64,000 nt of DNA from Gammaproteobacteria bacterium UBA2679 (GCA_002354735.1 DEMD01000010.1:248001-312000); one strand, 5' to 3'; shown: positions 9,401 to 18,906, counted from the stretch's first letter. Made by a program: numbers and translations. The notes: generated by a model from the sequence alone, not told the origin.

Positions 9401-12400
9401 GATCGATATGCAGCGTATCTTCGACGATGCCCTCGACCAGGGTTTCGAATTCATGGGCCAGATCGCCGATGGCACTGACCTCTGCCAGACGTGCGCCGCC
9501 CTTCAAGGTATGCATTGTTCGCTGCAGCGTATGCAGCTCAGCCATCAGCGAGTTGTCGGCCAGCCACTTTCTAAGGTTCTCGCCGGTTTCGTCTACGAGT
9601 TCACGCGCTTCTTCGAGGAAGAGTTCGATGATTTCCTCATCGAGATGCGTGAAGTCGACAGGCACACCCTGACGCAATTCGGCAGACACTGTTCTTGCAA
9701 CAGGCTGCGCCTGTTCAGCAGCTTCTGTAACCACTTCATCCACATGGTCCTCATCGAGGCCAACCATATTGATATCGGTATCTTCAGCAGTAGCAGTTTC
9801 TGCACCCTCGACCGTCTCGATAAAGCGCTGCATGTCCCTGATCAATTCAGGTGCGGGGCGAACTGGACGCGACTCGGCCACTTCATCGACCATGATGGCC
9901 AGCCGATCGTGACAGGCTTCGACCAATGAGATCAGCTTGCGCTCATCTTCGGGCGCCGGACGATGACCGCGCTCTGCCATGGCTTCAAACAGCGTTTCGA
10001 GTTCGTGTGCGAGATCGCCAATGGCCGGTATTTCTGCCATACGTGCGCCACCCTTCAGGGTGTGCAGGTCGCGCTGCAGATGAGCGACCAGTGCATGTTC
10101 GGTCGGCGCAAGGCTCCACTGGTGAATGGTGTCAGAGGTACTTGAAATGATGTCCTGGGCTTCTTCGAGGAAGATCGCCGCCATTTCCGGGTCGAGCATG
10201 GCGCTGTCGGCAGCGTATTCTGCTTCCACAGATGAGGGGAGTTCGTCCGCCTCGTGAGCATGCTCCGCAGCAGCCTCGAAGGAAATCTCCTCCTCAGGCT
10301 CTTCTTCGCCGAGTGGACTGCTATCTGCCAATTCGTGCGCAGCCTGCTCCAGCACTCTGGAATCATCGCTCGAGGTCAGCTCATCATAAGGGTCAGCCAG
10401 CGACCGTTCCTTGCTGTCGTCGAGGGAGGCATCTCCGAGCTCGGGCTCTGCTTCCAGTACAGGAATACCGTCCAGAGGTTCGATGGTCTCTGGCGTCTCT
10501 CCCGACAGCAAGCTCAGTAGCTGGCGCTGCAGTCTATCCGCAGCCTCTGGCACGCGGCCTTCAGCGGTCGCTTCGATCATGCCTGCGAGCGCAGCGTGTG
10601 CCGCCAGACTCAGCTCTATCGCACGGGGCGATACTGACATACGTTTTTCGGCAACGCGTTCGAACAATGTCTCGAGCTCATGACACAAATCGCCTACCGC
10701 CGTCAGCTCGGCCATCCGGGCGCCACCCTTGAGTGTATGGGCGTCGCGTTGCAAACTCTGGACGATCTGTTCGTTAGCTGGATCAATTTGCCAGTCACGC
10801 AGACTCTGGCCGGTACTTTCCAGGATCTCGAAGGCCTCTTCGAGGAAGATCTCGATCATCTCGGGATCAAGGCCGCTGTCCTCAACAGGCGTGGTGTGAC
10901 CACTGGCATCCGTCTCGGCCGAGAGTGGCTTGTTTTCGGGGGTGTTCTCTTCCATAAGCTCTTCATCCTGCGGTACATCGCCCAGAAGGGGCACCGCTTC
11001 GACATCCGCGTCGCTTGCTTCGAAGTTTTCGGCCAATAGCCGCTCTCTCGCCCCACGTATGGCGGCAAGTACCTGTTCGTCAGCCTGTGGCGAAAGGCCG
11101 GCAGCCAACTGGTCCATCATGCCAATAAGGACATCATGGCCACGCTTGGCGGCATTGAAGAATTCACGGTCGAGACCGTCATAGCCGGCTTCAACCGTCT
11201 CGTACAGCAGCTCCAGCGAGGCGCAGAGTTCATGCATCGCAGGCAGACCAGCAGTTTTCGCACCGGTCGCCAGGGTGGTCAGCTCTTCTACCAGCGCCTC
11301 GAGTTCATCGCGCTTGTCCGGTGCTGTGCTCCAATCGTTGATGATACGTTCGGCATCCAGGAGTATGTCGATGCTGTCGCGGAGGAACATATCCAAGACT
11401 TCGCTGTGGTTGACCGACGCCGGATTGATATCCGGCAGGGCCCTGTGTTCGACTACTTCGGCCACGACGGCATCGAGCGCCTCGGAGAAGGCTTCGATTT
11501 CAGCGGAGCTGGCGGACGCCGAAGGGCTCAGACCCTCTTCAGGGCTGTCTTCGATGGCAATGAGCTCGCTATTGATCAGATCCACCGCCTGACTCAAGGC
11601 ATCGGTGACCGGCCGTGTCGCAGGGATCGCGCGGACATTCAGCTCCTTGTAGAAGCGCTCCAGCGGTATGACGATGCCTGCAATCCGCTTGCTGCCAGCA
11701 GTGTTGGCGCTGCCTTTGAGCGTATGTAGAGCGCGCGAGATGTCATCCGACAATGGTGCCGGATCGTCAAGGCGGTTCTGCTGCTCAATGAAATCCTCGA
11801 TGGTTTGCAGGTGCCCGCGGGTTTCACTGAGGAAAATATCAAGCAGGACCGGATCGATGCCTGCGGCGCCATCATCCTGTTTCCCGGCATCGGCGCTGGC
11901 TGCCTTGCTTGGCGTAGTTTGCGCAGGGGCCTTACCGCCTAACATGGCTGGCAGGCTCTGAGGGCTCTTGCCCGCTGCAAGCTCATGGGCATAGGCTTGG
12001 AGAGCCTCCACATTGAATGACGCGGGCCGGCGTTCGGTGAAATCGCTAACCATGGTCGGCAGCAGCTCAACGACCTTCTCGATCAGACGCTCTATCTCTG
12101 GCGACATCTGAACCGCGCCATCGATAATGCGATTCATGAGGTTTTCGACTGACCATGCAAGCTCACCACTTCGCATGGCGCCAACGAGGCGACCACTGCC
12201 TTTCAGGGTATGAAAGGCGCGGCGTAGTTCAGTGCGTGCTTCGGTATTGCCATAATTGGCAGTAAATTTCGGCAGATAGGTGTTGATGGTCGCCAACACT
12301 TCTTCAGCTTCCTCGGCGAATATCTCGATGATCTCCTCATCGATCATATCGCCGTCGCTGAGCTCGATATCGCCGGCCGAGGCGTCCGCAGTGTCCGTCT

Positions 12401-14789
12401 CGGCAGGGGCGACGGCCGTGATGTCTTCATCGTCGGCAAGCTGACTATCGCTGTCGGCTTCATCAGTGTCATCTTCAACCGCCAGCGTCTCTGCAGACAT
12501 GGACTCGGCCTCTTCAGCCTGGCGCTGGGTCTCAGCATGTGCCTGTTCTTCCTGGGCAGTTGCGGCTCGCGACGCTCGTGCATCCAGCAGAATGGCATCA
12601 GCTCGATGTATCAGGCTGGTTGTGGTGTTGAGAATGTCGAGACTGCTGTCTTCAGCCGCAGCGAAGGCAGCCGTCAGTGTCGGCAACTGATCTTCGACGT
12701 CCTTCAGCAGTTCGAACAGCACGAGTGATGGTGTAACCAGGTTCTCGAGGGTGCGGTTCAACAGACCCTCAATACTCCAGGCCAGCTCAGCCAGGGTTTT
12801 TGCACCCACGAGGCGGCCACTGCCCTTGAGCGTGTGGTACGCGCGACGGAGTTCTGTCAGCGCATGCTTGTCCTGTGGCGAATCCTGGAAGACAGGGCGG
12901 TATCGATGAATGGTGGCGATAACATCAGCAACCTCTTCAGCGAATACTTCGCGAATCTCGTCATCGATGATTTCGGCATCGGCCACCTTATCGGCAGCCA
13001 TGACAGGGGCTGAGCCAGATAACGCTTCAGCTGTATGGTCCAGCATCGGCACATCGGTTACAGCCTTGGTTTCGGTCTGTTTGGCGGCAAGCTGCCCGGC
13101 TGGTGTGCCATCAAGCTTCTCCAGACTCTGCGCTGCAACCTGCAGGATCTTTTCATACTGACCCGAGCGCTCGGCGATGCGCTCAAGGTAATAATCGATG
13201 CTGGTAATCGCGTCTGCAAGGGCTTCGAGCTTGATCCAGTCTGGCTTGCTGTCGCCGCTGAGCAATTCAGATTCGATATAGCGTGCACAACGATGGAGCA
13301 GGGCGCTGGCTTCGCTCAAGGGAATGATGCTCAGGCTACCGGCAACTTCTCTCAAAAGCCTTGGTGCGTGGTTCAATTCGGTACGTTGCCAGTCGCTGGT
13401 GACGTACTCGGAAATTGCAGTCTTGGCCGTCTCCAGGGAGTTCCTTGACTCCGTGATCAGAGCCTTGTGAGCGCTATCGACATGCTCGCGTGGCACGATA
13501 CCCGTGACTGGGGCCGAGGTATCCGGCGAGCTGATGCCCTGATCTACCATACTGCCAAGGGACGCCTCTACGTACAGCAGAGCGCCGGCAATATCGAGCA
13601 GCTCGTCATCATCAGGTCGCTTGAGACCTTCTGCCATGGTTTCGATACGTTGAATCTGTTCGTCGATCACCTTACGTGGCAAGCCCAAGCCAAGCACCGC
13701 CATGGTGTTCGAGACCTGATGCAGGCCGGGCAGCAGATCGCCGAGCTCACTGGCAGACTTGAATTCGCCGCGCACGAAAAGGTCGAGCTGATCTTTGAGA
13801 TTGCTCAGTTCCTCGCACAGCACGGTAGCCACAGAGCTCAATGTGCTTCTGTTCGGGCCTTCGACCTGTTGCCGTTCCCGGTCCAGCTCATCGCTACCAG
13901 GCAGGGCAAGGTCCAGCGAATAGTCGATCTTGATCTGCTTCGTCAGCTTCGTGTTCGCGGTTGACTGCGCACAATAGAACAACAGGTGCTTGAAGAGATC
14001 TTCCGGCAGCTTTTCATCCAGAGCCTGGGCGGGTTGCTCGAGCAGCCGCTTGATCCGGCCATCGAGGAAGCGCAGCAGTGTCTTGACCGCTGAAGTGAGC
14101 TCTAGACCACCGCTCTGCATGGCCTCGACCAGGCCGCAGCCAAGCCGCCAGAGCTCGGCATGCGTGGTGCCGCGGCACATCTGTCGAAGCTTCGAAAGAA
14201 TCTTGTGTAAATACGCGAGGTTGGCCTCAAGCTCGCTTTCACGAACAATGCTGACCAGCGTGAACTGATACATCTGACGCAGCTTGCGCAGTTGTGCAGT
14301 AGAGCGGGGGTCCTGCAGCTGTGCGACGGCATCACTGTCGTTGGCCTTTTTCGCCATCGACAGGTCAGGGCTGAACAGAGCAGTGTCGCTCAGCAGGCGT
14401 TCGCCCCTGGCCGCACGAAGATCGTTGAGCAGCGGCATGAGCACGAGCGGCAGGTCGCGCTTGCTGCGTTGCAGTCGCTCGAGATAATTCGGTAGTTGAA
14501 GAATAGCCTTAGACAGCGCTTCGAGCGCATCATCGCCCTGGCTGACCTTACCGTCCTGCAGGGCTTCACCCAGCTTCTCCATCTCTTCGGCGAGCAGAGC
14601 TGCACCGTAGAACTCAACCATCTGCAGGGTGCCATGCACCTGATGGATGTAATTCACGCAGAAACGCAGTGAAGTCGTATCTTCCGGATTCGCAACATAG
14701 TCCTCAAGCATTTGCTGAGCCTGTTGCAGGGTCGCTTCTATTTCGCCTTTAACCCAATCCAGTGCCACATAATCGTGGTTACCAGCCAT
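6411..14789 (-). CDS. chpA: ChpA, giant multi-Hpt histidine kinase/response regulator
   Basis: 2792 residues, the CheA-type kinase of the Pil-Chp array. In order: an N-terminal Hpt-like domain (IHQVHGTLQ, about residue 50); weaker helical domains; seven canonical HTLKG Hpt domains near residues 650, 860, 1020, 1350, 1575, 1758 and 2064; a domain near 1171 where His is Thr (ELTTLATGAKTAG, a Tpt-type site); one near 1907 where His is Arg (RLRALAAGAGLAG); the CheA dimerisation helix (LLDNLVNLAGETS); an HATPase domain with N box LEHMLRNALDHG near 2378, DDGNGI and GRGVGMDVV; a CheW domain from about 2518; and a receiver (MVVDDSVTVRK, phospho-Asp in LLDIEMPRMDG near 2719). P. aeruginosa ChpA is about 2470 residues, so this one is longer. 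GGAG lies six bases before the ATG. Phosphate goes to PilG and PilH. Confidence 0.97.
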   Translation of the reverse strand: MAGNHDYVALDWVKGEIEATLQQAQQMLEDYVANPEDTTSLRFCVNYIHQVHGTLQMVEFYGAALLAEEMEKLGEALQDGKVSQGDDALEALSKAILQLPNYLERLQRSKRDLPLVLMPLLNDLRAARGERLLSDTALFSPDLSMAKKANDSDAVAQLQDPRSTAQLRKLRQMYQFTLVSIVRESELEANLAYLHKILSKLRQMCRGTTHAELWRLGCGLVEAMQSGGLELTSAVKTLLRFLDGRIKRLLEQPAQALDEKLPEDLFKHLLFYCAQSTANTKLTKQIKIDYSLDLALPGSDELDRERQQVEGPNRSTLSSVATVLCEELSNLKDQLDLFVRGEFKSASELGDLLPGLHQVSNTMAVLGLGLPRKVIDEQIQRIETMAEGLKRPDDDELLDIAGALLYVEASLGSMVDQGISSPDTSAPVTGIVPREHVDSAHKALITESRNSLETAKTAISEYVTSDWQRTELNHAPRLLREVAGSLSIIPLSEASALLHRCARYIESELLSGDSKPDWIKLEALADAITSIDYYLERIAERSGQYEKILQVAAQSLEKLDGTPAGQLAAKQTETKAVTDVPMLDHTAEALSGSAPVMAADKVADAEIIDDEIREVFAEEVADVIATIHRYRPVFQDSPQDKHALTELRRAYHTLKGSGRLVGAKTLAELAWSIEGLLNRTLENLVTPSLVLFELLKDVEDQLPTLTAAFAAAEDSSLDILNTTTSLIHRADAILLDARASRAATAQEEQAHAETQRQAEEAESMSAETLAVEDDTDEADSDSQLADDEDITAVAPAETDTADASAGDIELSDGDMIDEEIIEIFAEEAEEVLATINTYLPKFTANYGNTEARTELRRAFHTLKGSGRLVGAMRSGELAWSVENLMNRIIDGAVQMSPEIERLIEKVVELLPTMVSDFTERRPASFNVEALQAYAHELAAGKSPQSLPAMLGGKAPAQTTPSKAASADAGKQDDGAAGIDPVLLDIFLSETRGHLQTIEDFIEQQNRLDDPAPLSDDISRALHTLKGSANTAGSKRIAGIVIPLERFYKELNVRAIPATRPVTDALSQAVDLINSELIAIEDSPEEGLSPSASASSAEIEAFSEALDAVVAEVVEHRALPDINPASVNHSEVLDMFLRDSIDILLDAERIINDWSTAPDKRDELEALVEELTTLATGAKTAGLPAMHELCASLELLYETVEAGYDGLDREFFNAAKRGHDVLIGMMDQLAAGLSPQADEQVLAAIRGARERLLAENFEASDADVEAVPLLGDVPQDEELMEENTPENKPLSAETDASGHTTPVEDSGLDPEMIEIFLEEAFEILESTGQSLRDWQIDPANEQIVQSLQRDAHTLKGGARMAELTAVGDLCHELETLFERVAEKRMSVSPRAIELSLAAHAALAGMIEATAEGRVPEAADRLQRQLLSLLSGETPETIEPLDGIPVLEAEPELGDASLDDSKERSLADPYDELTSSDDSRVLEQAAHELADSSPLGEEEPEEEISFEAAAEHAHEADELPSSVEAEYAADSAMLDPEMAAIFLEEAQDIISSTSDTIHQWSLAPTEHALVAHLQRDLHTLKGGARMAEIPAIGDLAHELETLFEAMAERGHRPAPEDERKLISLVEACHDRLAIMVDEVAESRPVRPAPELIRDMQRFIETVEGAETATAEDTDINMVGLDEDHVDEVVTEAAEQAQPVARTVSAELRQGVPVDFTHLDEEIIELFLEEARELVDETGENLRKWLADNSLMAELHTLQRTMHTLKGGARLAEVSAIGDLAHEFETLVEGIVEDTLHIDPSLNELLLGVHDRLASMVDALAARETFRSAPELIKAVRQYAADHSLGDDPLRAIALEQAQLLESGASQDELRGVFVDESDEMLQVALDAMDSWKQHPEAFQHLPDIFRRLRALAAGAGLAGLTPIQSLADTHALMLETINERISADSFPLQDEVIELSDRALHMLAEQIRHVVSQTRSSPGQAIELDQNNMQGVSVELSSLQRRLMSGGDSSASPTPKGKSALAGLDPEIIEIFIDEAAELERNFNQYLSDWKREPADAGRARQIQTTLHTLKGGARLAGLAAVGDLAQSIEDKVGRCVRSDSSLDDKLIQQIDTEAKWLSTAIEGVREQFKRMGSADTAKPQVDRPNKTDADSRAEQLVQMQRSQQGGAAAAPQAAPRKAAETAKQQQAAETIRVSAQLLDNLVNLAGETSITRGRLETQISDFSHTLEEMQATIDRLREQLRRMDIETEAQVLFRMEKEGGGPVYEDFDPLEMDRYSSIQQLSRALSESASDLTDLRETLLDKAKDAETLLLQQSRINTELQEGLMETRMIPFTSIVPRLRRIVRQVTGELGKKAEFEVYNPEGELDRNVLDRMVAPLEHMLRNALDHGIEMPEARAKAGKSETGRISLSVGREGSDVVLTLQDDGNGINTEAVRKKAIKQGLLSKSTEIADSEILQFIFHAGFSTAEKVTQLSGRGVGMDVVSSEIKQLGGRVSIESVSGKGTTFIIRLPFTVSVNRALMVSTGDDYYAIPLNTIEGIVRVSTFELEEYYQPDAPLYEYAGQKYQLQYLGNLLRSEHQPKLQGQPLPLPVILVRGGDHPLALQVDSLLGSREIVVKGLGPQFTGVRGVSGGTILGDGSVVVILDLPALMRSDLARAMAHDLSMEKEVAPKHTGPATIMVVDDSVTVRKVTSRLLERQGMRVITAKDGVDAIAILQDQKPDVMLLDIEMPRMDGFEVASFVRHDERLRDVPIIMITSRTGQKHRDRALSIGVNEYLGKPFQESILLETIERLLG

Positions 14790-14804
14790 ACGATCTCCGC
14801 ATAC

Positions 14805-15722
14805 TCATAAGGCGCCGCTTTTCTTGCGGTAAGCCAAAGTGTGTTCTGTTGACAGCCGCTCCAGGTCCGGGTGCTGCCAATTGGTCAGTTCACCCAGCCC
14901 CAGTACCAGCAGGCCGCCCGGCGCAAGACGCTCAGTCAGATGCCTGAGTATTTCCCGCCTGCGCCATTTCTTGAAATAGATCAGTACATTCTGGCAGTAG
15001 ATGATCTGCATCCTGAAGTGCAGTGCATTCTGCAGTTCCGCCAGATTTTCCCTGACGAAGCAGGCCTTTTTCATCAGTGCCCGATCGAACTGATATTGGC
15101 CAGGCCGGACCAGCTCGAAATAGCGCTGCTGGATTTCAGGCCTGACTTCAACAAGTCGTCTTTCAGGATAGATACCGGTCCGCGCCTTGTTCAGCGCAGG
15201 TGTACTGATATCGGTCCCCGTCACGCCAAATTTCGGCTTGAGGCCACGCTGGGTCAGTGCTTCGTTGATAAGAATGCACAAGGTGTACACCTCTTCACCG
15301 GTAGCACAACCCACACTCCAGGCCTCTAGAGGCGTCTGGCTCAGCTGCTGCCGCGGTAGCTCTGCAATATATTTTTCAACTGTTCTCAGCGCATCGGTAT
15401 CGCGAAAGAACCGGGTCTCCTGGACCGTAAGCCGGTCTACCAGGACACTCCATTCGACCATCCAGTCCGGCGCTTCGGTGATACGCTTGTAGTAAGCCGC
15501 GTAGTCGCTCAGCCCCAGCTCGCGCATACGCGACGCCAGGTTGGTCTGCAGAAATGTCGTCCGGTTCGGCTCCACCACCATTCCAGTCCGCGCCTCGATA
15601 AGCTGCCGCCATTGCTGCAGCATCGTCTCGGAGACAGGGGGTAGGGAAGCCAGGCTCCAGCTCTCGACGATGCGCGGCGGCTGGTCTTTCATCTTGTCAG
15701 TCACAGCTTGATAACCGCACAT
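14805..15722 (-). CDS. pilK: PilK, CheR-type methyltransferase
   Basis: 305 residues. CheR N-terminal helical domain (about 30-100) followed by an S-adenosylmethionine-binding methyltransferase domain: WSVGCATGEEVYTL (motif I), VTGTDIS, and IIYCQNVLIYF (CRNVLIYF in most CheR proteins, with Gln for Arg here). It methylates glutamates on PilJ, counteracting ChpB. The gene ends 15 bases before chpA, and it follows pilJ by 50 bases. The start is not fixed by a good ribosome site; ATG 15722 and ATG 15692 are both possible. Confidence 0.93.
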   Translation of the reverse strand: MCGYQAVTDKMKDQPPRIVESWSLASLPPVSETMLQQWRQLIEARTGMVVEPNRTTFLQTNLASRMRELGLSDYAAYYKRITEAPDWMVEWSVLVDRLTVQETRFFRDTDALRTVEKYIAELPRQQLSQTPLEAWSVGCATGEEVYTLCILINEALTQRGLKPKFGVTGTDISTPALNKARTGIYPERRLVEVRPEIQQRYFELVRPGQYQFDRALMKKACFVRENLAELQNALHFRMQIIYCQNVLIYFKKWRRREILRHLTERLAPGGLLVLGLGELTNWQHPDLERLSTEHTLAYRKKSGAL

Positions 15723-15772
15723 GCGTCATTCGGTTCCAGTGCTGCCCGCCGAAGCGGGCAGACCCTTGCCTA

Positions 15773-17881
15773 TCAGGCAAACGAGCCGGTTTCGTCCATA
15801 CGTTCGTCCGACTCATCGTCGAGCTCGATATGGCTACCGGGCATAAGATCGCCACCGCCAATCTGATCAGGCAGCTTGAAGCCCGCAACGGAGTTCCTGA
15901 GCTGGTTGGCCAGTTCGGCCAGCTTGCCGATCGACTTGGCTGTTGCGTTGGTACCGGCAGACGTCTGCGAGGTGATCTCCTGGATGACGTTCATCGTGTT
16001 GGAGATGTGACCTGCGGATGAGGACTGCTGACGGGCCGCGTTGGAGATGTTCTGGATAAGGTCAGAGAGCGACTTCGATACGTTCTCGATCTCTTCCAGT
16101 GCCACACCGGCGTCCTGTGCGAAGCGTGCGCCTCGTACCACTTCCGAAGTTGTCGTCTCCATCGAGATAACGGCTTCGTTGGTGTCGCTCTGGATTGTCT
16201 TTACCAGGGCTTCGATCTGCTTCGTTGCCGCAGATGAACGCTCGGCCAGTCGCTGTACTTCGTCCGCAACAACCGCGAAGCCTCGTCCTGCGTCACCGGC
16301 CATGGAGGCCTGGATTGCAGCGTTCAGCGACAGGATGTTGGTCTGGTCTGCGATGTCGTTGATCAACGATACGATGTCACCGATTTCCTGTGATGATTCA
16401 CCGAGACGCTTGATACGCTTTGAAGTCTCCTGGATCTGCTCACGGATGTTATCCATGCCGCGGATCGTCGACTGTACGATTTCAGCACCCTTCTTGGCGA
16501 TCGCAACCGACCGCTCGGCAACCGCAGCTGATTCAGCAGCGTTCGACGATACCTGGTCGATGGACACCGCCATCTCGTTGATCGCAGCAGAGGCACCGGC
16601 GATTTCCTGGGCCTGGTGCTCGGAAGCATCGGCCAGGTGCATCGCAGTAGACTGTGTTTCTTCCGCAGCGCCGGCAACCCGGACCGCAGTTTCGTTGATG
16701 GCCGCTACCAGCTGGCGCATCTGGTCGATCGCGAAGTTGATGGAGTCGGCGATCGCACCGGTGAAGTCCTCGGTTACCGTCGCTTCTGTGGTCAGGTCGC
16801 CGTCGGCGAGGTCAGCCAGTTCGTCCAGCAGTCGCATGATCGCATTCTGGTTCTGTTCGTTCTGACGGAACTCTTTATCGTAGCGTCGTTTGTTCTCCTG
16901 GTTACCGATGTAGAAGATAACGAACATCGCACCGATGATGGCGAGCAGCAGGATGTAGCCTAGCTCGTCACTGATGAAGCGGGTATCGGCCTGGGTCTGG
17001 AACACCTGGTTGAGTTCAGAGGTTTCGTTCAGCAGCGCCTGTGAATTCTGGAAGATGCTGTTGGCAGCTTCACGAACACGGAACAGTTCAGGTGAGGTCT
17101 CGAGGATGGTATCGACGTTTTCGTTGACGAACTCGAACAGCTCGGCAATGGCTTCAAGGCCGAAGATGGCATCTTCGTCTTCTACAGCCGTGATACCCAT
17201 GATGGGGTTGCCTTCAACCATGCCGTTGAGCACGCGGCCGAAGAGGTTAACGTCGCGACCGAATCGGTCGGCAGCCGTTACCGCATCCACACCACCTTCA
17301 AGTACACGGTTGACGCTTCGTACGATACGTTCTGCGAGCAGTGACTGACGTGTTGCCACGGCGATCTGTTCAGCGGGCGCATCGGTCTCGAGCAGGATCT
17401 GTACGACGTCGTCATACTCGACCTGCAACTGGGGAATAGTGTCGTTCAGGGTAAGTGCCACGTTGTGAAGCAGCAGTACGACTTCTTCAGATGCCAGAAT
17501 GACGTCGGCGTCGTTACGAACGCTGGTCCAGAGCTGACCTACCTCGTTCATCTGCTCGTCGTCGACCGGTGGCAGTTCGATTTCGGGGTTACCCTGCACG
17601 AGGTAGTCCCACAACTGCTGGAAGTCGTCGCGTGAACGGCCGAGCAACTGGAAGGCTTCTGCCTTACCGTCGGCAGCTTCCGAGGCGTTTTTCGCAATTT
17701 CCTGCGAAAGTACCCGCAACTCGGATGCGTAGGCGATATAAGTCTTGTCGTTGACCGCGTTCTTGTTGAGCGTGATCAGAACGTATACTAGTGCGATAAC
17801 GGCTGCGATGACCACGCCGTACATCAGCAAGAGCAGTGGATTGGAGCCTTGCCCCGTTGTTTTTCCGGCGATTGCAATCAT
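15773..17881 (-). CDS. pilJ: PilJ, methyl-accepting chemoreceptor for surface/pilus sensing
   Basis: 702 residues. A membrane helix at about 18-38, a periplasmic region of about 270 residues containing two related helical PilJ-type sensor modules, a second helix at about 308-329, a HAMP-like linker, then a long cytoplasmic coiled coil. The signalling tip is ADQTNILSLNAAIQASMAG and GRGFAVVADEVQRLAERS; the QASMAG form is usual for PilJ rather than EAARAG. PilJ is reported to bind pilin and to relay pilus tension to ChpA through PilI. Ribosome site GGGGAACTGAC precedes the ATG. Confidence 0.96.
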   Translation of the reverse strand: MIAIAGKTTGQGSNPLLLLMYGVVIAAVIALVYVLITLNKNAVNDKTYIAYASELRVLSQEIAKNASEAADGKAEAFQLLGRSRDDFQQLWDYLVQGNPEIELPPVDDEQMNEVGQLWTSVRNDADVILASEEVVLLLHNVALTLNDTIPQLQVEYDDVVQILLETDAPAEQIAVATRQSLLAERIVRSVNRVLEGGVDAVTAADRFGRDVNLFGRVLNGMVEGNPIMGITAVEDEDAIFGLEAIAELFEFVNENVDTILETSPELFRVREAANSIFQNSQALLNETSELNQVFQTQADTRFISDELGYILLLAIIGAMFVIFYIGNQENKRRYDKEFRQNEQNQNAIMRLLDELADLADGDLTTEATVTEDFTGAIADSINFAIDQMRQLVAAINETAVRVAGAAEETQSTAMHLADASEHQAQEIAGASAAINEMAVSIDQVSSNAAESAAVAERSVAIAKKGAEIVQSTIRGMDNIREQIQETSKRIKRLGESSQEIGDIVSLINDIADQTNILSLNAAIQASMAGDAGRGFAVVADEVQRLAERSSAATKQIEALVKTIQSDTNEAVISMETTTSEVVRGARFAQDAGVALEEIENVSKSLSDLIQNISNAARQQSSSAGHISNTMNVIQEITSQTSAGTNATAKSIGKLAELANQLRNSVAGFKLPDQIGGGDLMPGSHIELDDESDERMDETGSFA

Positions 17882-17904
17882 GTCAGTTCCCCAGCCGTGC
17901 CAGT

Positions 17905-17931
17905 TCAGTGTGTAATATCAGTGTGTGTAAT
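17905..17931. repeat. Imperfect direct repeat in the pilI-pilJ gap
   Basis: TCAGTGTGTAAT (17905-17916) is repeated as TCAGTGTGTGTAAT (17918-17931), one base apart, in the 98-base gap between pilI and pilJ. No function is evident; it may reflect slippage or an RNA element in the operon leader of pilJ. Confidence 0.5.
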
Positions 17932-17979
17932 CGGTATTCGGTAGTGTCTGTAGTCAAACGAGACAACGCGGCCATCTAG

Positions 17980-18531
17980 CTAGCCAGACGCGATGTCGAC
18001 GAAAGATGAGTCAGCGAGCAATGCAGAAGTTTCAAAGACATGCCAATGTGTATCGTCACGGACATAACTGCCTGAGACACAACGCTGCACACTGTCTGTC
18101 AAACCGGACGTCTCGGTGGTAAAACTTGTGACCGGGAAGTACTGCATGCCGAGTACGCCATCAACGATCAGGCCGCTGAAAAAATCGTCCTGCTCAATGA
18201 TCAGTACACGTTTCTCACGCACCGCACGCGACTGCGTGGGCAGTTTAAAGAACTGGCCCAGATCCATGACTGGTAAGAGACGGCCGCGAACGTTTGCGAC
18301 GCCATGCATCCAGTTTTTGACCCCAGGCACCTGGGTCGCCTTGGGCAGGTGCAGTATCTCGACTACTTCGCCCATGGCTACCACGAAGCGCAAGCCCGCC
18401 AGCGAAAAGCCGACGCCATTCCACAATTGAATGGCCTCGGCTTGTTCGGGCAGACCGATGGCGGTCTGCTTGCTGCGGGTTTCAAGCTTTCTGAGCAGCT
18501 CGAATGGTGCAATGGTTTCCATTGTCGTCAT
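17980..18531 (-). CDS. pilI: PilI, CheW-like adaptor
   Basis: 183 residues with one CheW domain (GVGFSLAGLRFVVAMGEVVE, then ANVRGRLLPVMDLGQFF and LIIEQDDFFSGLIVDGVLGM). It links PilJ to the ChpA kinase and is required for twitching in P. aeruginosa. About 35 residues precede the domain, as in other PilI proteins. It lies 12 bases after pilH. ATG 18531 or ATG 18522 could be the start; no clear ribosome site separates them. Confidence 0.93.
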   Translation of the reverse strand: MTTMETIAPFELLRKLETRSKQTAIGLPEQAEAIQLWNGVGFSLAGLRFVVAMGEVVEILHLPKATQVPGVKNWMHGVANVRGRLLPVMDLGQFFKLPTQSRAVREKRVLIIEQDDFFSGLIVDGVLGMQYFPVTSFTTETSGLTDSVQRCVSGSYVRDDTHWHVFETSALLADSSFVDIASG

Positions 18532-18543
18532 CGGTAGGGATCG

Positions 18544-18906
18544 CTACTTGATCAACTGGTTGATAGTGTTGATGAGGTCGTCCTCATTCACAGGCTTCAC
18601 CAGATAACCGCGAGCGCCCTGTCTGGTGCCCCAGACGCGATCAGTTTCCTGATCTTTAGTCGTGACGATGACCACCGGAATATTCTTGGTCTCATCGCCC
18701 CGGGTCAGTTGCCGGGTTGCCTGGAAGCCGTTGAGGCCGGGCATGACGACATCCATCAGCACCAGGTCAGGCTTCTCAGCCCGTGCAACCGCCACGCCTT
18801 CGGCGCCGTTGTCCGCCTTCAATACCTGATGATTGTGACGCTCCAGGATGCTTGAAATCTTGCGGACTTCAGTTGGAGAATCATCTACGATCAGAATGCG
18901 AGCCAT
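18544..18906 (-). CDS. pilH: PilH, single-domain response regulator
   Basis: 120 residues, one receiver domain. ARILIVDDSPTEVRK carries the acidic pocket, LVLMDVVMPGLNG the phospho-Asp, VTTKDQ the Thr switch and YLVKPVNEDDL the conserved Lys. PilH is the retraction-side or phosphate-sink partner of PilG. ATG 18906 is chosen because AAGGGGGAAAGC lies directly before it; an in-frame TTG at 18927 would add seven residues. Confidence 0.95.
   Translation of the reverse strand: MARILIVDDSPTEVRKISSILERHNHQVLKADNGAEGVAVARAEKPDLVLMDVVMPGLNGFQATRQLTRGDETKNIPVVIVTTKDQETDRVWGTRQGARGYLVKPVNEDDLINTINQLIK

Noticed and set aside
8121..9929. Long open frames on the plus strand opposite chpA (8121-8804, 8983-9672, 9369-9929)
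   Set aside because: They are antisense to well-conserved Hpt and linker codons of ChpA, lack ribosome sites and give low-complexity Arg/Ser/Cys-rich products. They are frame shadows of a GC-rich gene.
16041..16865. 274-codon plus-strand frame opposite pilJ
   Set aside because: Antisense to the conserved signalling hairpin of PilJ, with no ribosome site; its Ser/Ala-rich product reflects the reversed coiled-coil codons.
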